A stretch of DNA of 64,000 bases from Acorus gramineus (GCA_030737835.1 JAUJYN010000039.1:372001-436000), one strand, 5' to 3'. Counted from the stretch's first letter, positions 11,101 through 23,083 are shown. Translations and numbers: made by a program. The notes: generated by a model not told the origin, from the letters alone.

Positions 11101-14100
11101 CCACACACTCAACATAAACCAAAAGATAAAGGGGAGCTAGTGGCTTCACCAAGCAACTCAATAAACAAATTAAAACTTGATTCATTAAATCAGAAATTGA
11201 TAGGGGGCCTCAAAGCCAATTCCACAACCATTTAGAAGCTCCTTGAAATAATTGCACTATTACAAAGAAAGATCTAGCATCTTAACAGTCGACTATTAGC
11301 CATTTCTGTTTGACAGAGGTCAACGGTTCCGCTTTTCCAGCCATCTCCCCTACTTGCCTTATCGACTTAAAGAATTAGGCAACTGCATATTTCAAGAAAG
11401 TCGGTGATCAGATGGTTTGTGGTGATGTTCATCCAATGACTATAAAAATTGGCCTGCCCATAGTATACCACATGTGCTTTCCCGACGGTTAGGTTTATCT
11501 GATCATCTTGACAGCAACAAAAGGATCCTCCAGTGGCCAGGTAAATCAAGGCCCTTCAACCAGGTCAATGAATGGGTATGGTCAACTGTCTGATTCATCA
11601 ACGGTTTATTGAGTGGAGTCATCGCCCATGCTGCCTTTTCTCTTAATAGAGAGCTACCCTGGGGTGCATCCGATGTTATGGAGCTAATCAGGTTACGGGA
11701 TCGGAGACCGATTTGCATTCATTCTCTCTTGGTTGGAGAGAGTTCGTCTTCAAACTCAAGGGATTCACATTCTTGATCATGGAATCTTAAGAATAGCCTG
11801 TTTCAGCGTAGTGTGAGATGAATACTGAAGATGGAAGGACCTCACCATCTATCGTAAATACTCCATACAGGCCTTGACCTCATCATGCACATAGCGGGTT
11901 GACATATTGGTGATGGGAGTCTGTAAATGTATCTCTTCAGCTCGAAGTAGTTGACATAGAAGTCAAAATTAGCAAAGCAAGAGTCCTCTCTGTGGTCATC
12001 CATGACACCAAAATCAGAAAGGTAAGGGTACTACGTGTAGTCACTGCACTCGAGCACGACACTAGCTTGATTCAGGCTACTATATGACAACTAATGCAGC
12101 TCCATTGGCCAACTTTTTTTTTTTTGATTGGTCATTGGCTAACTTTTGACAATAGGGGCTCCTTACTTTCCAGAATGGTTAAGATTGCATCGTGTGTTAT
12201 CCAAATCCCAAACATGAGATCAAGATCAACATGCACTAATTCCTTGGCAATGGGGAATGTCCTCCAAATCCTCACCAATATAATATAGATCATTATATGT
12301 ATCAATCTCCTTATTCTCATGGCTCTCTTCTAATTGAACTAGGAGAAGGATAATTTCGTGGTTTTGAAATTATCTTCCTGTTGCAAATTTAGGTGAAGAA
12401 TATCTATAAAATGATAATTCCTCCCATTACTCTTCCACTACACGGTTTGGACCATTGAAGATTCGATGTTTCATGTGGCTGCTTACTCTCAATAAGATTC
12501 TTACAAAAGTTAATCAGATGAAATGGGCGAGAAATGGTAATGTCACTTGAGAGCTCTGTGGGATGAAAGAGGAACCTAGGAACCATCTCTTCTTTGGATG
12601 TTCTTTTAGTGTGGTAGTGTGAAGATATGGGAAAAGGTAGGAATGGGTCTTGGCTCCCATTGTTCTTTCAATGACACAGAAGTAATGTGGTATTGGTTCC
12701 GAAAAATTCATTCTAAATTCCAATAGTTCGTTCCACACCCGGTTTATTGGAGCATTGGGATCATTCGCAATAAATGTACTTTTCAACATAATAGATTATA
12801 TGTGACAGATACGTGAACAGCTATTTCTCTGTGCCTTAGAGATTGAGTAACTATGATATTGGATGTGGACACTTCATCCATTATGGGCAATCTTTGGTTC
12901 GGGAGATAACATTTCAAAGGCAATTTTCGAATGGGGTTTCCCTTTTGTTGTACACTCTACTTATCCATTGTATCTTCCATTTAGTTTTTTTTTTTTTTTT
13001 TTTGAGAAATGTAGTCATTGCTATTGTAAGATTACATAGACAATGTCTGAAATGGTTAGAGGGGGAGTGCGAAAAAGAGCAATGAAACCAAAAAAAAAAA
13101 AACCAAAAATGGGGGGAAGCCATCGACTTCACAAGGGATTCAGCCTCTAGCCCTCACAGGGGACCCCCATCGAGAAGAAAACAGTTTTGTTCGATGGCTT
13201 CTTGATTAATAAAATTGCTCCAAAATCTTTCTTCATAAAAAAAAAATCCCACTTTCTCATCACCATGAGAAAAAAAAAAACATGACAGTCCCATATTTCA
13301 GATAGTCCTTTTACGATTTATTATGTACTACAATATAGGAATAGGAATATGCATCAGTATACATTGTCTACATTTTCAGAAAATTAGACAATTTTATAAG
13401 ATTTAATCGACAAGGAATGATACAATAGCATTGTACAATATTGGAAGTTATCAAATGAATGAAATTCATTTCGATTGCATTAATAGTCCAAAGGATGTGA
13501 AAGGAAAATAAAATAAATTAAATTCCCAAAATTCTTACTGTCACAATAGGAATCCTTTGCTTATTTAGACGAAGTTGAACAGCCACATTAATGAGGTCAT
13601 CCCATGTAGCATGAGTAGGAGCAAGATTATCCAAGGAGGCCCATACTTTGCTGGATTCTACTTCCTTCTGCACATATGTCAAAATTTCCTGAGCTACAGG
13701 GCTGAGAACAGGAAATATCCCATCAACGAATCCAGATCCATATTTCCACCCTCTTCCCCTCAGAGAACCACCTATGCATGATAGTATCTAATTTATAAGT
13801 AATTCATATCTTCAAAATGAATCAGGGAAGAGAACTAGCACAAAGATGCTATAAGATAAAACTATACATTGTTTAAAAAAATCAGTTAAACATATCATTC
13901 TTTATATGCTTGAAAAATACCAATTTTTTAAATAATAGCTGGTTCCATCACAACCCAGGCTCGATTATGTTTTAATCCAGAAGTCATAAATGAATTCAAT
14001 TGTGGAAAATTTTCTCTTGTTTCCAATGTATCACAAAACATGTTAACACTAGTCAGACAAATTTGTAGAAAAGATCAAAGCTATATAAAATTTAAATTGA

Positions 14101-16852
14101 TAGACCACAAGGAGACCAATGCACATCCAACATATTGCCAATCCCAAAATCTTCCTTGATTTGTTCTTCTAACCTTTGTGACAAAGTTTGCGTATAGCAA
14201 ACATTCGGTCCGCACAAGATGGTATGGTACAGTATGTGTATATTCGTGAACAACATGGAAAAAATACGAAAAAAATACAAGATGATTTAAAATAAAGAAT
14301 ATATATAAAAATAATAATATAAATGTAATATATCTATTATTTTAAATAAAATAGTTGGTTAATTGAATTGTAAATTACAAACTATATATGACATGTATTG
14401 TACCAAAACATACAAAATATTCTATTATAATCATAATCTAAATTAATAATCAGGTGACTTATGTTTAAATAGAAACACTTCTAAGGAACTTTTAATTAAA
14501 AAGCCTATAAAAAAAACTACCCTTCATTGAAAGAGGTGAAGCAAAAATATAGTTCCTGAATCAAAATGTGCCACCAAATCAAAAGACCACCTCTCCACCA
14601 ACAAGGGCATGTTTCATTTCCTTTTTTCTGTTTAATACAAATGTGGTAAACAATCCGGATTAAATGACCATTCGAGTTCGGTATGGAAGTTCAGATGGTT
14701 TACTGAACCACAGAATATTCGGCCGTTGGATATGGAAAGTCCTCAAACGCCAAACTTTTCCGAACATTCGGAAATGTTCGGCCAACTTTGTTACTGGGCT
14801 TGCAACTACCAACTGAATTGAATTTAAATGTGAAAAATAATGCCCTTCAGAAACATAACCTCATAGATCAACAACATCTCTAGCATATATGGAATAACAA
14901 TACATGGGTAGATAAAGACACATTTACGATGCAATAAAAATTTGACTTGCTCAATTAGGATTCACATGTGGTCCATGGATCAGCCAGTGAGTGTATTTTC
15001 CTTTTATGCATCAAATCTCTGAAACTAATGATCAACATATCAGGATGATACATCAAGAAGGAGCAAAAGAAAACACTGACCACTGGCTACCTTTTCAGAC
15101 TAATTACTATCAGATATGATCCAAAAATTTTATTTCAACTCCTTCACAATCCCACAAACAATAAAGTCATCGCCATGTTAAATTTCCAATGTTTTTCTGC
15201 GTCCTCAACTTTCATTGTAACTCATTATTATGTCTTGATTCAAGAATCCCTGGAATAGGCCACGCCCACAGTATCCCACATCATGCACAAAAAGCTCCAT
15301 TGTGATTCCTAGCTCAATATACAGATTTGATTATTCTTATATTGTGATATCAGTGTGCTGATATCTGGTAACCACCATCATGATCCTAGTGGCAGCTATC
15401 ATTTTGCCCACTTGATTCTTCAACCTTTCATGGTTGAAATCGTCAAAATTACTACAGAATAGGAATCTCTATCCTTATTTTGATCTTAAAAGTGAAGTGT
15501 TGTTACCAAGATCATATAGGCATTGATAGCTGATGGCATGATCAATCTGGTCAATAATCCAATGATAAGAGGGGATTAAAAAATGAAGAAACTATTGTAG
15601 ATGGTGCCTATATGGTTTAAATATCACAACTTTCTTCTTCCTTTTTAGACTACTGGAATGATATAAAAATCAAGTCAAGTGGCCTAAAAACTCCCACATG
15701 AGATACTGCTGCAAAACACATATTTGGAATTGGATTTGCAAGAAGTTTTGCATAATGAAATGAACAACAAATCTCTTTCTCTGAGCACCTAGACTGAGTT
15801 GGGAAATGAATATGACTAGTTACACTCAAAGTGCATTGAATATGTCCTATGTGGTAATAAGGAATGTGTGACTGATTAGTCTAACTATCAAGATGATCTA
15901 TATGCCTACACAAGTCGAACGAGAAAGTGGTTTTCCACCAGATAATGATTGAAAGATAATGAAGGCAGTGAGGATTCAAAGAAACGACCATTGCCGAATT
16001 ATCAAGGTTGTCCCAAAGCATAATATAGTTTTTATGCCTCTCCCAACAGAAACAACTATCAAAAGTAGGATAAGATTTAAGGTATTCAATCAAATGTTTG
16101 GTACAAGGAACATGGTACCTACATAATGCAGAACTTAAATGGAAATACGCAGTTACTAAAACAAGCCATATGAAGAAGATAAGAGGACATGGATCTTAAT
16201 GAGCATACAGGAAACCCAATTATGATGATTTAAGAGGCTACAGAATGAGTAAAGTAACTACTCAAGATAAAGAAGAAAGGATCAAATCTGCTAGGAGAAA
16301 GAAGACCAGGAATATTGCTAGAAGGCTCAAAATGCATTAACTATGAGTTCTAACCACACCCTTCAACGTGAATTGGGGTGAATTCGACAATAATCAATGA
16401 AGTTCTATAATTACATTCCACTTACTTGAGAAGGTGTTTGTCTTAATAAAAGTAAGTTTATGCTTGTAACAACTGATTGCTCTTTAAATACAGTTCTCCA
16501 GACAGACACAATGTAATCCTTGTGTAATAAATAACAGAAAGCGTTCGACGAATGCTTTTCCAGAAAACTATATAGAAAAGAAATAGTATGGGAATATGAA
16601 ATAAAATTAACAAGAATATTTGCAATTTGCAAGACTTTATGAATGATGAGAAAAACCCGCACCCCTTTTCCTGGATAACCTTTTCTCATTAAATCTTCTC
16701 AATACTCCATTTTTGTCAAGGAAAAAGCTCTCATTTCTACCCTTCTGAGTAGTTTCATGGGCAGGCTTAGCCGTCTCTTTGAACTTGCTCTGACAACAAG
16801 CATATCTGCGCCATGGCCCTTTGAATGGGTAACTAAGAACATGCTCAAACAT
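8200..16852 (-). CDS. P-class pentatricopeptide repeat protein (At2g35130-like), 7 coding exons
   Basis: Joining minus-strand exons 16852-16663, 13771-13539, 10703-10454, 9935-9790, 9690-9485, 9404-9280 and 8783-8200 gives an open 1,734-nt frame (577 residues). Every junction is GT-AG and in phase. Residues after about 140 form eleven or twelve 35-residue PPR helix pairs, for example YNLLIDAYGHKGQ, YTALINAFAREG, YNIMVDAYGRSG and YNILINIYGRAG. These carry the N/D/T residues at code positions that contact RNA bases. There is no E, DYW or SMR tail, so this is a plain P-class protein. P-class PPRs usually act in chloroplasts or mitochondria on RNA stability, splicing or translation. Targeting cannot be read here, because the N-terminus is basic but short. 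Order and wording match Arabidopsis At2g35130 as I remember it, so orthology is likely. The start is ATG at 16852, or one formed by splicing (see the 5' exon). Intron debris does not disturb the exons. Confidence 0.9.
9936..10453 (-). other. PPR intron 3 with MITE
   Basis: The GT-AG intron between exons 3 and 4 (donor gtatgt, acceptor ctacccag) holds a MITE-like insertion at about 10050-10425. Confidence 0.7.
10050..10425. mobile_element. MITE, 'AGCCCC' family, in PPR intron 3
   Basis: It starts near 'agcccccattgcagcccc' and carries the family's AT-rich body: 'gaagtatatac', 'gagatacaatagtgtat' twice (10171-10187 and 10236-10252), 'tagtgtatagg', and the closing 'ctgtaaaacgaaccg'. Related bodies occur at 17510-17745, 23490-23590, 32225-32420 and 34570-34760. 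It has no coding capacity. Confidence 0.5.
10704..13538. other. PPR intron 2 (about 2.8 kb) with LINE debris
   Basis: This is the intron between exons 2 (gtaag donor) and 3 (tttcag acceptor). Apart from the LINE remnant at 12420-13100 and several poly(A)/poly(T) tracts, no gene is recognisable. Confidence 0.7.
12420..13100 (+). pseudogene. LINE reverse-transcriptase tail (zf-RVT) remnant
   Basis: The plus-strand frame from about 12447 reads GPLKIRCFMWLLTLNKILTK, then a stop, then ELCGMKEEPRNHLFFGCSFS. This is the zinc-binding (zf-RVT) segment found after the reverse transcriptase of plant LINE elements: W..C.LC....E...HLFF.C. At least two stops break it. Oligo(A) tracts follow at 13089-13102. 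It lies inside PPR intron 2, antisense to the host gene, and is a dead 5'-truncated insertion. Confidence 0.75.
13772..16662. other. PPR intron 1 of the coding region (about 2.9 kb)
   Basis: The intron runs from a donor at 16662 (gtgcgg) to an acceptor at 13772 (gcatag). The content is AT-rich and I see no gene or clear TE end. A few short open frames on the minus strand have no recognisable similarity. Confidence 0.6.
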
Positions 16853-16856
16853 CAAC

Positions 16857-18049
16857 CTACAAAAATATATGAGACCAAAATGATTGATTAATCCAACTAA
16901 ATAGTACAAACTAGGCAGCAGCATTAAATAAATTTATCTCTGCATACCGAAGTACAAGGCAATTTGAGGACAAAGCATTATGATTGTTTGCTATACTGAA
17001 GCTTAATAGCTAAAAAGAACATCAAATAACCCCCTAACACTTAATTTTGTTTGGAGATCTACAATGATCAGTTGGTCTCACATATCTAAACTTTCTAACA
17101 AACATCATTTTCTCGATTGCTAACAAACATCATTTTCACCAACACTGTTAGGATTTACTCGGCATGATATGGAAATAATAAGACGAAGTCCAAGCATAAC
17201 ACAATTATTTTCAGTTTGGAGGCCTAATTAGTGGGGAAAAAAGCCTATACTACGTGCTCATTTTCACAAGCGACTTCATATTAATGCAACATTGGAATTC
17301 ACCCCTGGAAGCATTATGCATAAGAATTGTCAAATCATCAATTGACAAAATAAAGCTAACTGAAGAGATAAAAATGGGAATCCAGTATCAAACACATCAG
17401 GAACACAAATTCACATGCTTGCACGGCATTGTTCACTTGCGACAGATAGCGGACTACTTGTGCGCATTTTGAACTCACCTCATATTATCGAGTGTTGTTT
17501 CACAGTTTTTTCCAGCCCTAATTCCAATCCTATATGTGTCGATAAAAAATCACTGAAGCATATACTCACATCAACGAGGTATATGCATCGATAGAAATTT
17601 TTCACACTTTTTATAAATGCATACATGCAATTCATTGAAGCATATGCTTCATTTTTTATAAAAGTATGTACTTCATTAAATGAGGGATACTATATTTAAA
17701 AAATTCAAAACAAGTATAGACCGGAACTGGGGCTCAAAAAGGGGTTGTACACAACATTATCCCATATTATCACTTACCCAACAACACACCTAAGAATGTG
17801 AATAACAAATCATTCTATAATTGTTGGGTTTCAGTATCCTGATTTACTTCAGCAGCAGGATGGAATAAAAAACATGGCAACTTTAGACAAGAGCCCTCCA
17901 TGGATACAAACTGAACCATATCAACAATTTCAAGGGGAAAAAAAACCATCTCTAACTAAATTAATGAGTAAAATTAATTGTACTGCATAAAAAGAAAAGA
18001 ATTATAAGAATCATAGTTGGACAGTAGTGTAAGGTGAGTAAAGTCTTAC
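16857..18049 (-). other. 5' intron of the PPR gene, holding a MITE
   Basis: Inferred from a good acceptor (ttttgtag at 16857) just before the coding start and a gtaaga donor at 18049-18044. Transcript evidence would be needed to confirm it. The intron includes the MITE at 17510-17745. Confidence 0.45.
17505..17750. mobile_element. MITE, 'AGCCCC' family, in PPR 5' intron
   Basis: The left end is CAGCCCTAATTCCAATCCTA and the right end, on the complement, is GAGCCCCAGTTCCGGTCTATA. These are inverted terminal repeats with a few mismatches. The body has family hallmarks such as 'catatactcacatcaacgag' and repeated 'ttcattgaag'. Confidence 0.6.
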
Positions 18050-18175
18050 ATGGATGCAGAGATAATGTGTTCCTTCTATGAAATCAAAGAAAGCTCAATC
18101 GAGAGAGAGAGACCAATGGAGATGGGATAAAACAAAGAGTGATTGTTTCCCAACGTTATGCGCACCATATCTCTC
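18050..18175 (-). other. probable 5' non-coding exon and promoter-proximal region of the PPR gene
   Basis: A minus-strand exon would end ..CATCCAT|GTAAGA at 18050. Spliced to 16856 (GTTGATG..) it would create ATG TTG ATG TTT, an upstream in-frame start two codons before the ATG at 16852. A GA-rich tract (18095-18110) lies within it. The transcription start is not determined. Confidence 0.4.
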
Positions 18176-18269
18176 ATAAAAAAAATATCTCTTTTGTCGT
18201 CTCGTATGAACGAACAGCTTCACCCGTTTGGGTGGTTGTGACCGTGTTGGATTATATGCATGCTTCGCC

Positions 18270-19770
18270 ATTTCGGTTTGGGGGCGGATATACCCACCAC
18301 CCCACTTTTTAAACTCCCGTCCTCCAACTACCCAAAATGCCCCCCCTTATTTTTTACTTTGTTTTGCATTAAACGTCACTACCCAGTTCGACCACCAATA
18401 GGTCGAGTCTTTGCCACTAACGACGACAACTGCGCTGTCGGTAGGAAAAAAAAAAATTAGAGAAAAACCGATATAGCTCCTGAAAACTTATGGCAATAAA
18501 AAAAATTCATTTAAAATTGATAAATTCTCTCATGTTTCCTTATCTTATTAGATAATATTTATTTTAATTCTTATCATAACCAAAATTAATCAGATGCATG
18601 ATAAATTACTGTTATATCCTTTAAAAAAAAAATTATTGGTAAAGATCAATATAACTTCTTGAAAACTTATGAAAATAAAAAAAAATTCACATAAAATTTA
18701 AAAATCGTCTTAACTCTCTGAAAATCTTCCTAAAATCACAAAAAGTTTTAGTGATTATCTAAAAGTATATGCTGATTTATTTACTTTTTATCAAACAAAT
18801 TATAGCTTTCTAATCAAGGTCTTATACTTTTTGTTGTTAGTAATTTTGATTTAGTTTTAAAATTGTTTTTTCTGATTTTATAATTGAGTTCACGAAATTG
18901 TAACTTTTTTTGTTCAGACTTTTTTATGAAATTGAGGAGGTGAAAATGTTGAAAAATGACTCAATTTTATAGATCAAATGAGATTCAACGATATTTTTTT
19001 ACAGTTGATGATGACATTTCAGGAGATGGGGAATGTTGAAAAATGACAGGGATATTTTCATCTTACAAAAGGATTAAATCTGATTTCATTTTACAAAAGT
19101 TTATAAGGACTAAATCCGATTTTAATAAGTTTCTGGGGATTAAATTCGTTATATTTTTTATCAGGGACTAAATTCGTTAATCATATATATTTTATGAAGA
19201 CCTATGACATTTTTCTGATTCTACATAGACTCTTTGTGATTTTAAAATGATTTTATGGAGTCAAAAAGATTTTTTTCAAAAAATTAATACGAGGAGAAAT
19301 AATTCGACAAGCCACCAGTAACCACAGCCAAAGACCAGCACACCATTGACAATACCCACATCCTTGAAACAAATACAATCTGGGGAGATCTTAAAGGGTA
19401 TTGGATGTTTGTGTCAACTTCATCAAGCACTCAAAGTGGTTCCCTCCCTCTTTCGCGAGGAAACCGGCCACCGCTTCAGCCTCACCAAGGAAGCACTCAA
19501 TCTCATCCGCGAGGAGCTCCTCATCCTCCGCTCCTCCAAGCCGGACCTCCTCTGCCCCTCCAAAATATAGCCTTGGTCGAGAAAATTAAAAAGAAAAACA
19601 AAGAGATGAAGAGGCATGTGTGAAAGAAAGGGTCGGTAGTGGGTTTGGTTTTGGAGTTGAGAGGTAAATAGGTGTTGGGTTTAGAAAAACATAAAATGAT
19701 GGGAGGTGAGTTTAATAAGAATGTGGGTAAAATAAAAGAGGTGGTGGGAATAGCTCAGCCCTTTCGGTTT
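18270..19770. mobile_element. MULE-like element with a captured coding-like fragment
   Basis: The left end is GGGGGCGGATATACCCACCACC (18278 on). The right end, on the complement of 19743-19764, is GGGCTGAGCTATTCCCACCACC, and both are followed by an 'actttt/tctttt' step. The ends resemble those of the element at 21254-22110 (GGGCGCGGCTATCCCCACCAA). Between them lies AT-rich sequence and, at 19335-19590, a GC-richer coding-like stretch. Exact boundaries and target duplication are unsure. Confidence 0.4.
19335..19590 (+). pseudogene. unidentified coding-like fragment inside MULE-like element
   Basis: The stretch is richer in G/C than its surroundings and stays open in two overlapping frames. 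One gives LFREETGHRFSLTKEALNLI, followed by a leucine/arginine-rich helix and a stop at 19568-19570. I do not recognise the family. The sharp composition change inside a MULE-like element fits a captured gene fragment. Confidence 0.35.
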
Positions 19771-19809
19771 TCAAAGTGAAAGAATTTTAGTAGCAGAAAT
19801 ATTCTATGA

Positions 19810-20290
19810 TCAAATTATATTTGTCCCATGACTGAAGTGAAGAGGGGCAATGTCATCAAAGTATTTTTTCACATTTAAAGATTTTTTTTTTTTTGAGATC
19901 ACGATACACAATTCTATTCCAATAATGAAAATAATACAATGTCTAAAAGATGAAATGTCTGAAAGATGAAAGAACAAAGAAAGAAGAAAATGAAGATAAA
20001 CAAAGAGACCACAAAACACCCAAAAACAAAGGGTGATCAAGTGCCACCCTGCAGCAACTATCGAAACTTAGTAGAAAAGTCTTCTACCCAGCTCCAATCC
20101 CATTTGATCAACACCCTACTCAATAATCCTCCAAGCCGCTTCATTAATCTAGTTACTCTTTACATCAACAATGCTTGTTCCCCACTCTCGAATTCCTTAC
20201 CTCGTCGTCTCCGACGTGTTTTCAAAGTAGTACCTACTCCCCTTGAAGACCACGTCATTTCTGACACACCAGATTACCCACGTGTAAAGA
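19810..20290 (-). pseudogene. 5'-truncated LINE 3' tail with poly(A)
   Basis: The minus-strand frame reads TWVIWCVRNDVVFKG (about 20285-20240), the tryptophan/asparagine motif near the C-terminus of plant LINE reverse transcriptases. Stops and a degenerate tail follow. The sequence closes with a 14-nt A-run on the minus strand (T-run at 19881-19894), the expected poly(A) end of a LINE. Confidence 0.6.
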
Positions 20291-20299
20291 TTATAACTC

Positions 20300-21250
20300 T
20301 TTATTATTTATGGGACATTATAGTTATGTATTTGGCTATATTGACTCTTTTATGAGTTTTGTTTTCTCATATCATAATGTTTAATTAAGATAGAGAGTTA
20401 GATTTGTAACTACAAAATTAATAGAATTTTTTTCTCTCTTCATAGACATAGGAAACTTTTATCAAACCGGTAAATGTTTTCTCTTTTGTGATTATTGGTG
20501 TGTTTCTTTTTGTCTTCTATACTTAGATTTATGGAGTGTTGTTTCAACAACGTGTATAGATGGCCATGGATAAGACTTCAACTCGAGTGAGCTAGTTTCA
20601 AGTTGACTCAAACCCGAGTCAAATATGAAGTTAGAAGTGTCAATCTAAATCTAACTCAAACTAGATTTTCAAGCCGGTGGTCTCAACCTAAACTCAAACC
20701 CGTGATAAAAATCCACAATGCGAATGTAACTTGAGAAATCCTAACTTCTAGTCCATATAAATGTTAGATCAAATTATCACATCTTTTAAAGTATTTTTTT
20801 AATAACAATATATAACGAGGTTAAACACATATGATATGAAGATTGAATTAGCAGAACGTTTAAATAAGTATTAACCCTTGAAATTTAATCAAAATTCTTA
20901 TTGATGTTCGGACAAAAGTTGGATTAGGATGCATGAGACTAACCTGAGCTTGATGCAAATATTTGTATAATTGAATCTCAAAACTCAAATGCAAGCCTGA
21001 ATCAAGACCCAAGTTTTTCAACCCAAATTGCATGAAATTCGAGTTCAACTCATTGGGTTCAGGTTGAATTTGACCCAAGTTGTACATCTAGCCATGAATG
21101 ATCAGGTTAATCAGGTATGAGTTTTGTGACATTTCAAAAAGTATTGCATTAAATTTTTTTTTTAAACGAGCAGGCATGATAATTAAATCTCAATAATTGG
21201 TTTAAAATGTCACCTCTTGATTTGTTTAAATTGGTATGGTAAGATTTATT
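20300..21250. other. AT-rich intergenic sequence
   Basis: No gene is seen. 20580-21100 has repeated 'actcaaacccgagtc'-like wording and similar 'tagatg(g)ccatg' / 'tagccatgaatg' strings near its two sides, as in some non-autonomous elements. The evidence is too weak to call one. Confidence 0.4.
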
Positions 21251-21253
21251 TTA

Positions 21254-22110
21254 CGGGCGCGGCTATCCCCACCAAACGTTTTTCTTACCCCACCAATCAG
21301 AGAAAAAAAATCGGTGTTTTATCTTTTCCCACTGATCCGGTCAGTTCGATCAGATTTGATCGCCACTTCAGGTTTTGGACGACCGAACTTAGTCGCCATT
21401 TCAGATTTTGGGCGACCGGACTTGGTCGTCATTTTAGGTTTCGGGCGATCGAACTTGGTTTTATAATTTTTTTTTCTTAGAAACATTATCCATGATGTAT
21501 ATCTTCCTTGAATCCTTCATACCACTCCAAGTCTGAGTTGTAATGTAAGAAGAATCAATTATTATTCTTAAATGTAGAATATAAGAACAATTTTTTTTAC
21601 ATAAGTGACGGACTAATTTTCAAAAGCCAAATATATAATGTGTTTGGATCAACTGATAGGTTTTTTTTGTTTTCAAACGAAGAATCCTCTTAACTACGAA
21701 TTCAAACGAAGCTTAAAAATGATATATATTTGTCTAATAAGATATTTTTCTATAAAAATTTGAATTAATTAAAAGTATACCTACTTACATTTTTTTCGTA
21801 GTACCTTAGCTGTTGTTTGGATAAAAGAATAAATGTAGAATATGATGGATAAACCAAAAAATTTATTTGTTTACAAAAAATAGGTAGATATAGTTCTGAA
21901 CTCTGTTCGACCAATTACAGTCGCCCAAAGCCTGAAATTGTGACCAATTACGGTCGCCTAAAACCTAAAATGGCGACCAAGTCCAGTCGCCCAAAACTTG
22001 AAATGGCGACCAAGTTCGGTCGACCTGGATTAGTGGGAACAGCCAAACACCTTTTTTTTTTTTTTTGATTGGTGGGGTAAGAAAAACGCTTGGTAGGGAT
22101 AGACACGCCC
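21254..22110. mobile_element. MULE-like element with long (about 210 bp) terminal inverted repeats
   Basis: 21255-21460 and the complement of 21895-22110 align along their whole length. They start GGGCGCGGCTATCCCCACCA and GGGCGTGTCTATCCCTACCA, share CGTTTTTCTTACCCCACCAATC, and continue with about 36-bp tandem units built on 'TTTTGGGCGACCG..CTTGGTCGCCATTTCA' (three on the left, four on the right). The interior of about 430 bp is AT-rich and non-coding. Flanks TTATTTTA (21246-21253) and TTATCTTA (22111-22118) may be a target duplication with one mismatch. Long terminal repeats with an 8-9 bp duplication fit Mutator-like elements. Confidence 0.7.
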
Positions 22111-22118
22111 TTATCTTA

Positions 22119-22870
22119 TTATCTCTTTGATTCGAAGGATTCTCTAACCATCTATATATTATGTAGTCAACATATTATCTTCAATTGTTTATGATTTAAA
22201 AGCCCACCACTCCTATCAATTTGATTAACAATTTAATCATAAATAAATAAATAAAAACTTTTTGTCTGTAAATTTTTACTTCTCAAATTTTATTTTTCAT
22301 CATTCGAATACTTATTTAAACTCTCTTTCATATTAACCCTATGTATTATTATTCACCTAAAGAATGGTATAAAAAAAAAGAAGGTAAAATTCAATCAATC
22401 CACCAGTTGAATGGATGATTCTGGAGAACCGGCTATAGGTTAATTAAATAGACGGGTTTTTTATTGGTAGAAATTTTGGTTAACTACTTGTTAAAATATG
22501 AAAATAATTAAGAAGTATAGATTTTAGATAATAAAATCATGTTATGATGTTAATTAAGTAAAAACATAAAATATTATAATTAAGATTTGATAATTATAAA
22601 ATTTTCTAACATATTTCATATGTATATAAATTTATTTATTTAATAATAATAATAATAAATATACTTATTATATACTAATAATGTCATGTTAAGCATTAAT
22701 TATTATTCTAAAATGTTTCTAAAATAATGTCTTTGTTTGCTTTGTTTTTCTTTTTTATTTACTATTTTTGCTACTGTGCATGATCGTAAATCTCTTGTGA
22801 TCGTAAATCTAAAATATTCTCTCCTCTTGTTCATTTTCTTTGGACCAAATTGTTTACCTTTTGGAAGAGA
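22119..22870. other. AT-rich intergenic sequence
   Basis: No gene or transposon end is recognised. A short (AAT)n tract lies near 22643-22660. Confidence 0.5.
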
Positions 22871-23083
22871 TCAATCTCACCCCTTCCCATCCCACTCCCA
22901 TCACAATCTAACCCACCTCGGCGGCCTCACTTTCACCGCAGACGATGAACACCTTGTCAAAGTCCTCCCCCAGCTACCTCACCTTCTCTCTATCAACAGA
23001 GAACACTTTATTGTACTCCTCCCAGTGGCCCCCCCACCCCTCCCCCCGGAGAAATTGAAAGCATTAAAAAGCCATGCATAACT
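22865..23083 (+). pseudogene. unidentified coding-like fragment
   Basis: C-rich sequence is open for about 70 residues to a stop at 23079-23081. It includes NLTHLGGLTFTADDEHLVKV, then a proline-rich end. Composition and codon-like periodicity differ from the AT-rich surroundings. I do not recognise the family and no splice partners are apparent. Confidence 0.3.

Noticed and set aside
20580..21110. Possible non-autonomous element with 'TAGATGGCCATGG'-like sides
   Set aside because: The two sides do not align as inverted repeats over more than a few bases and no target duplication was found.
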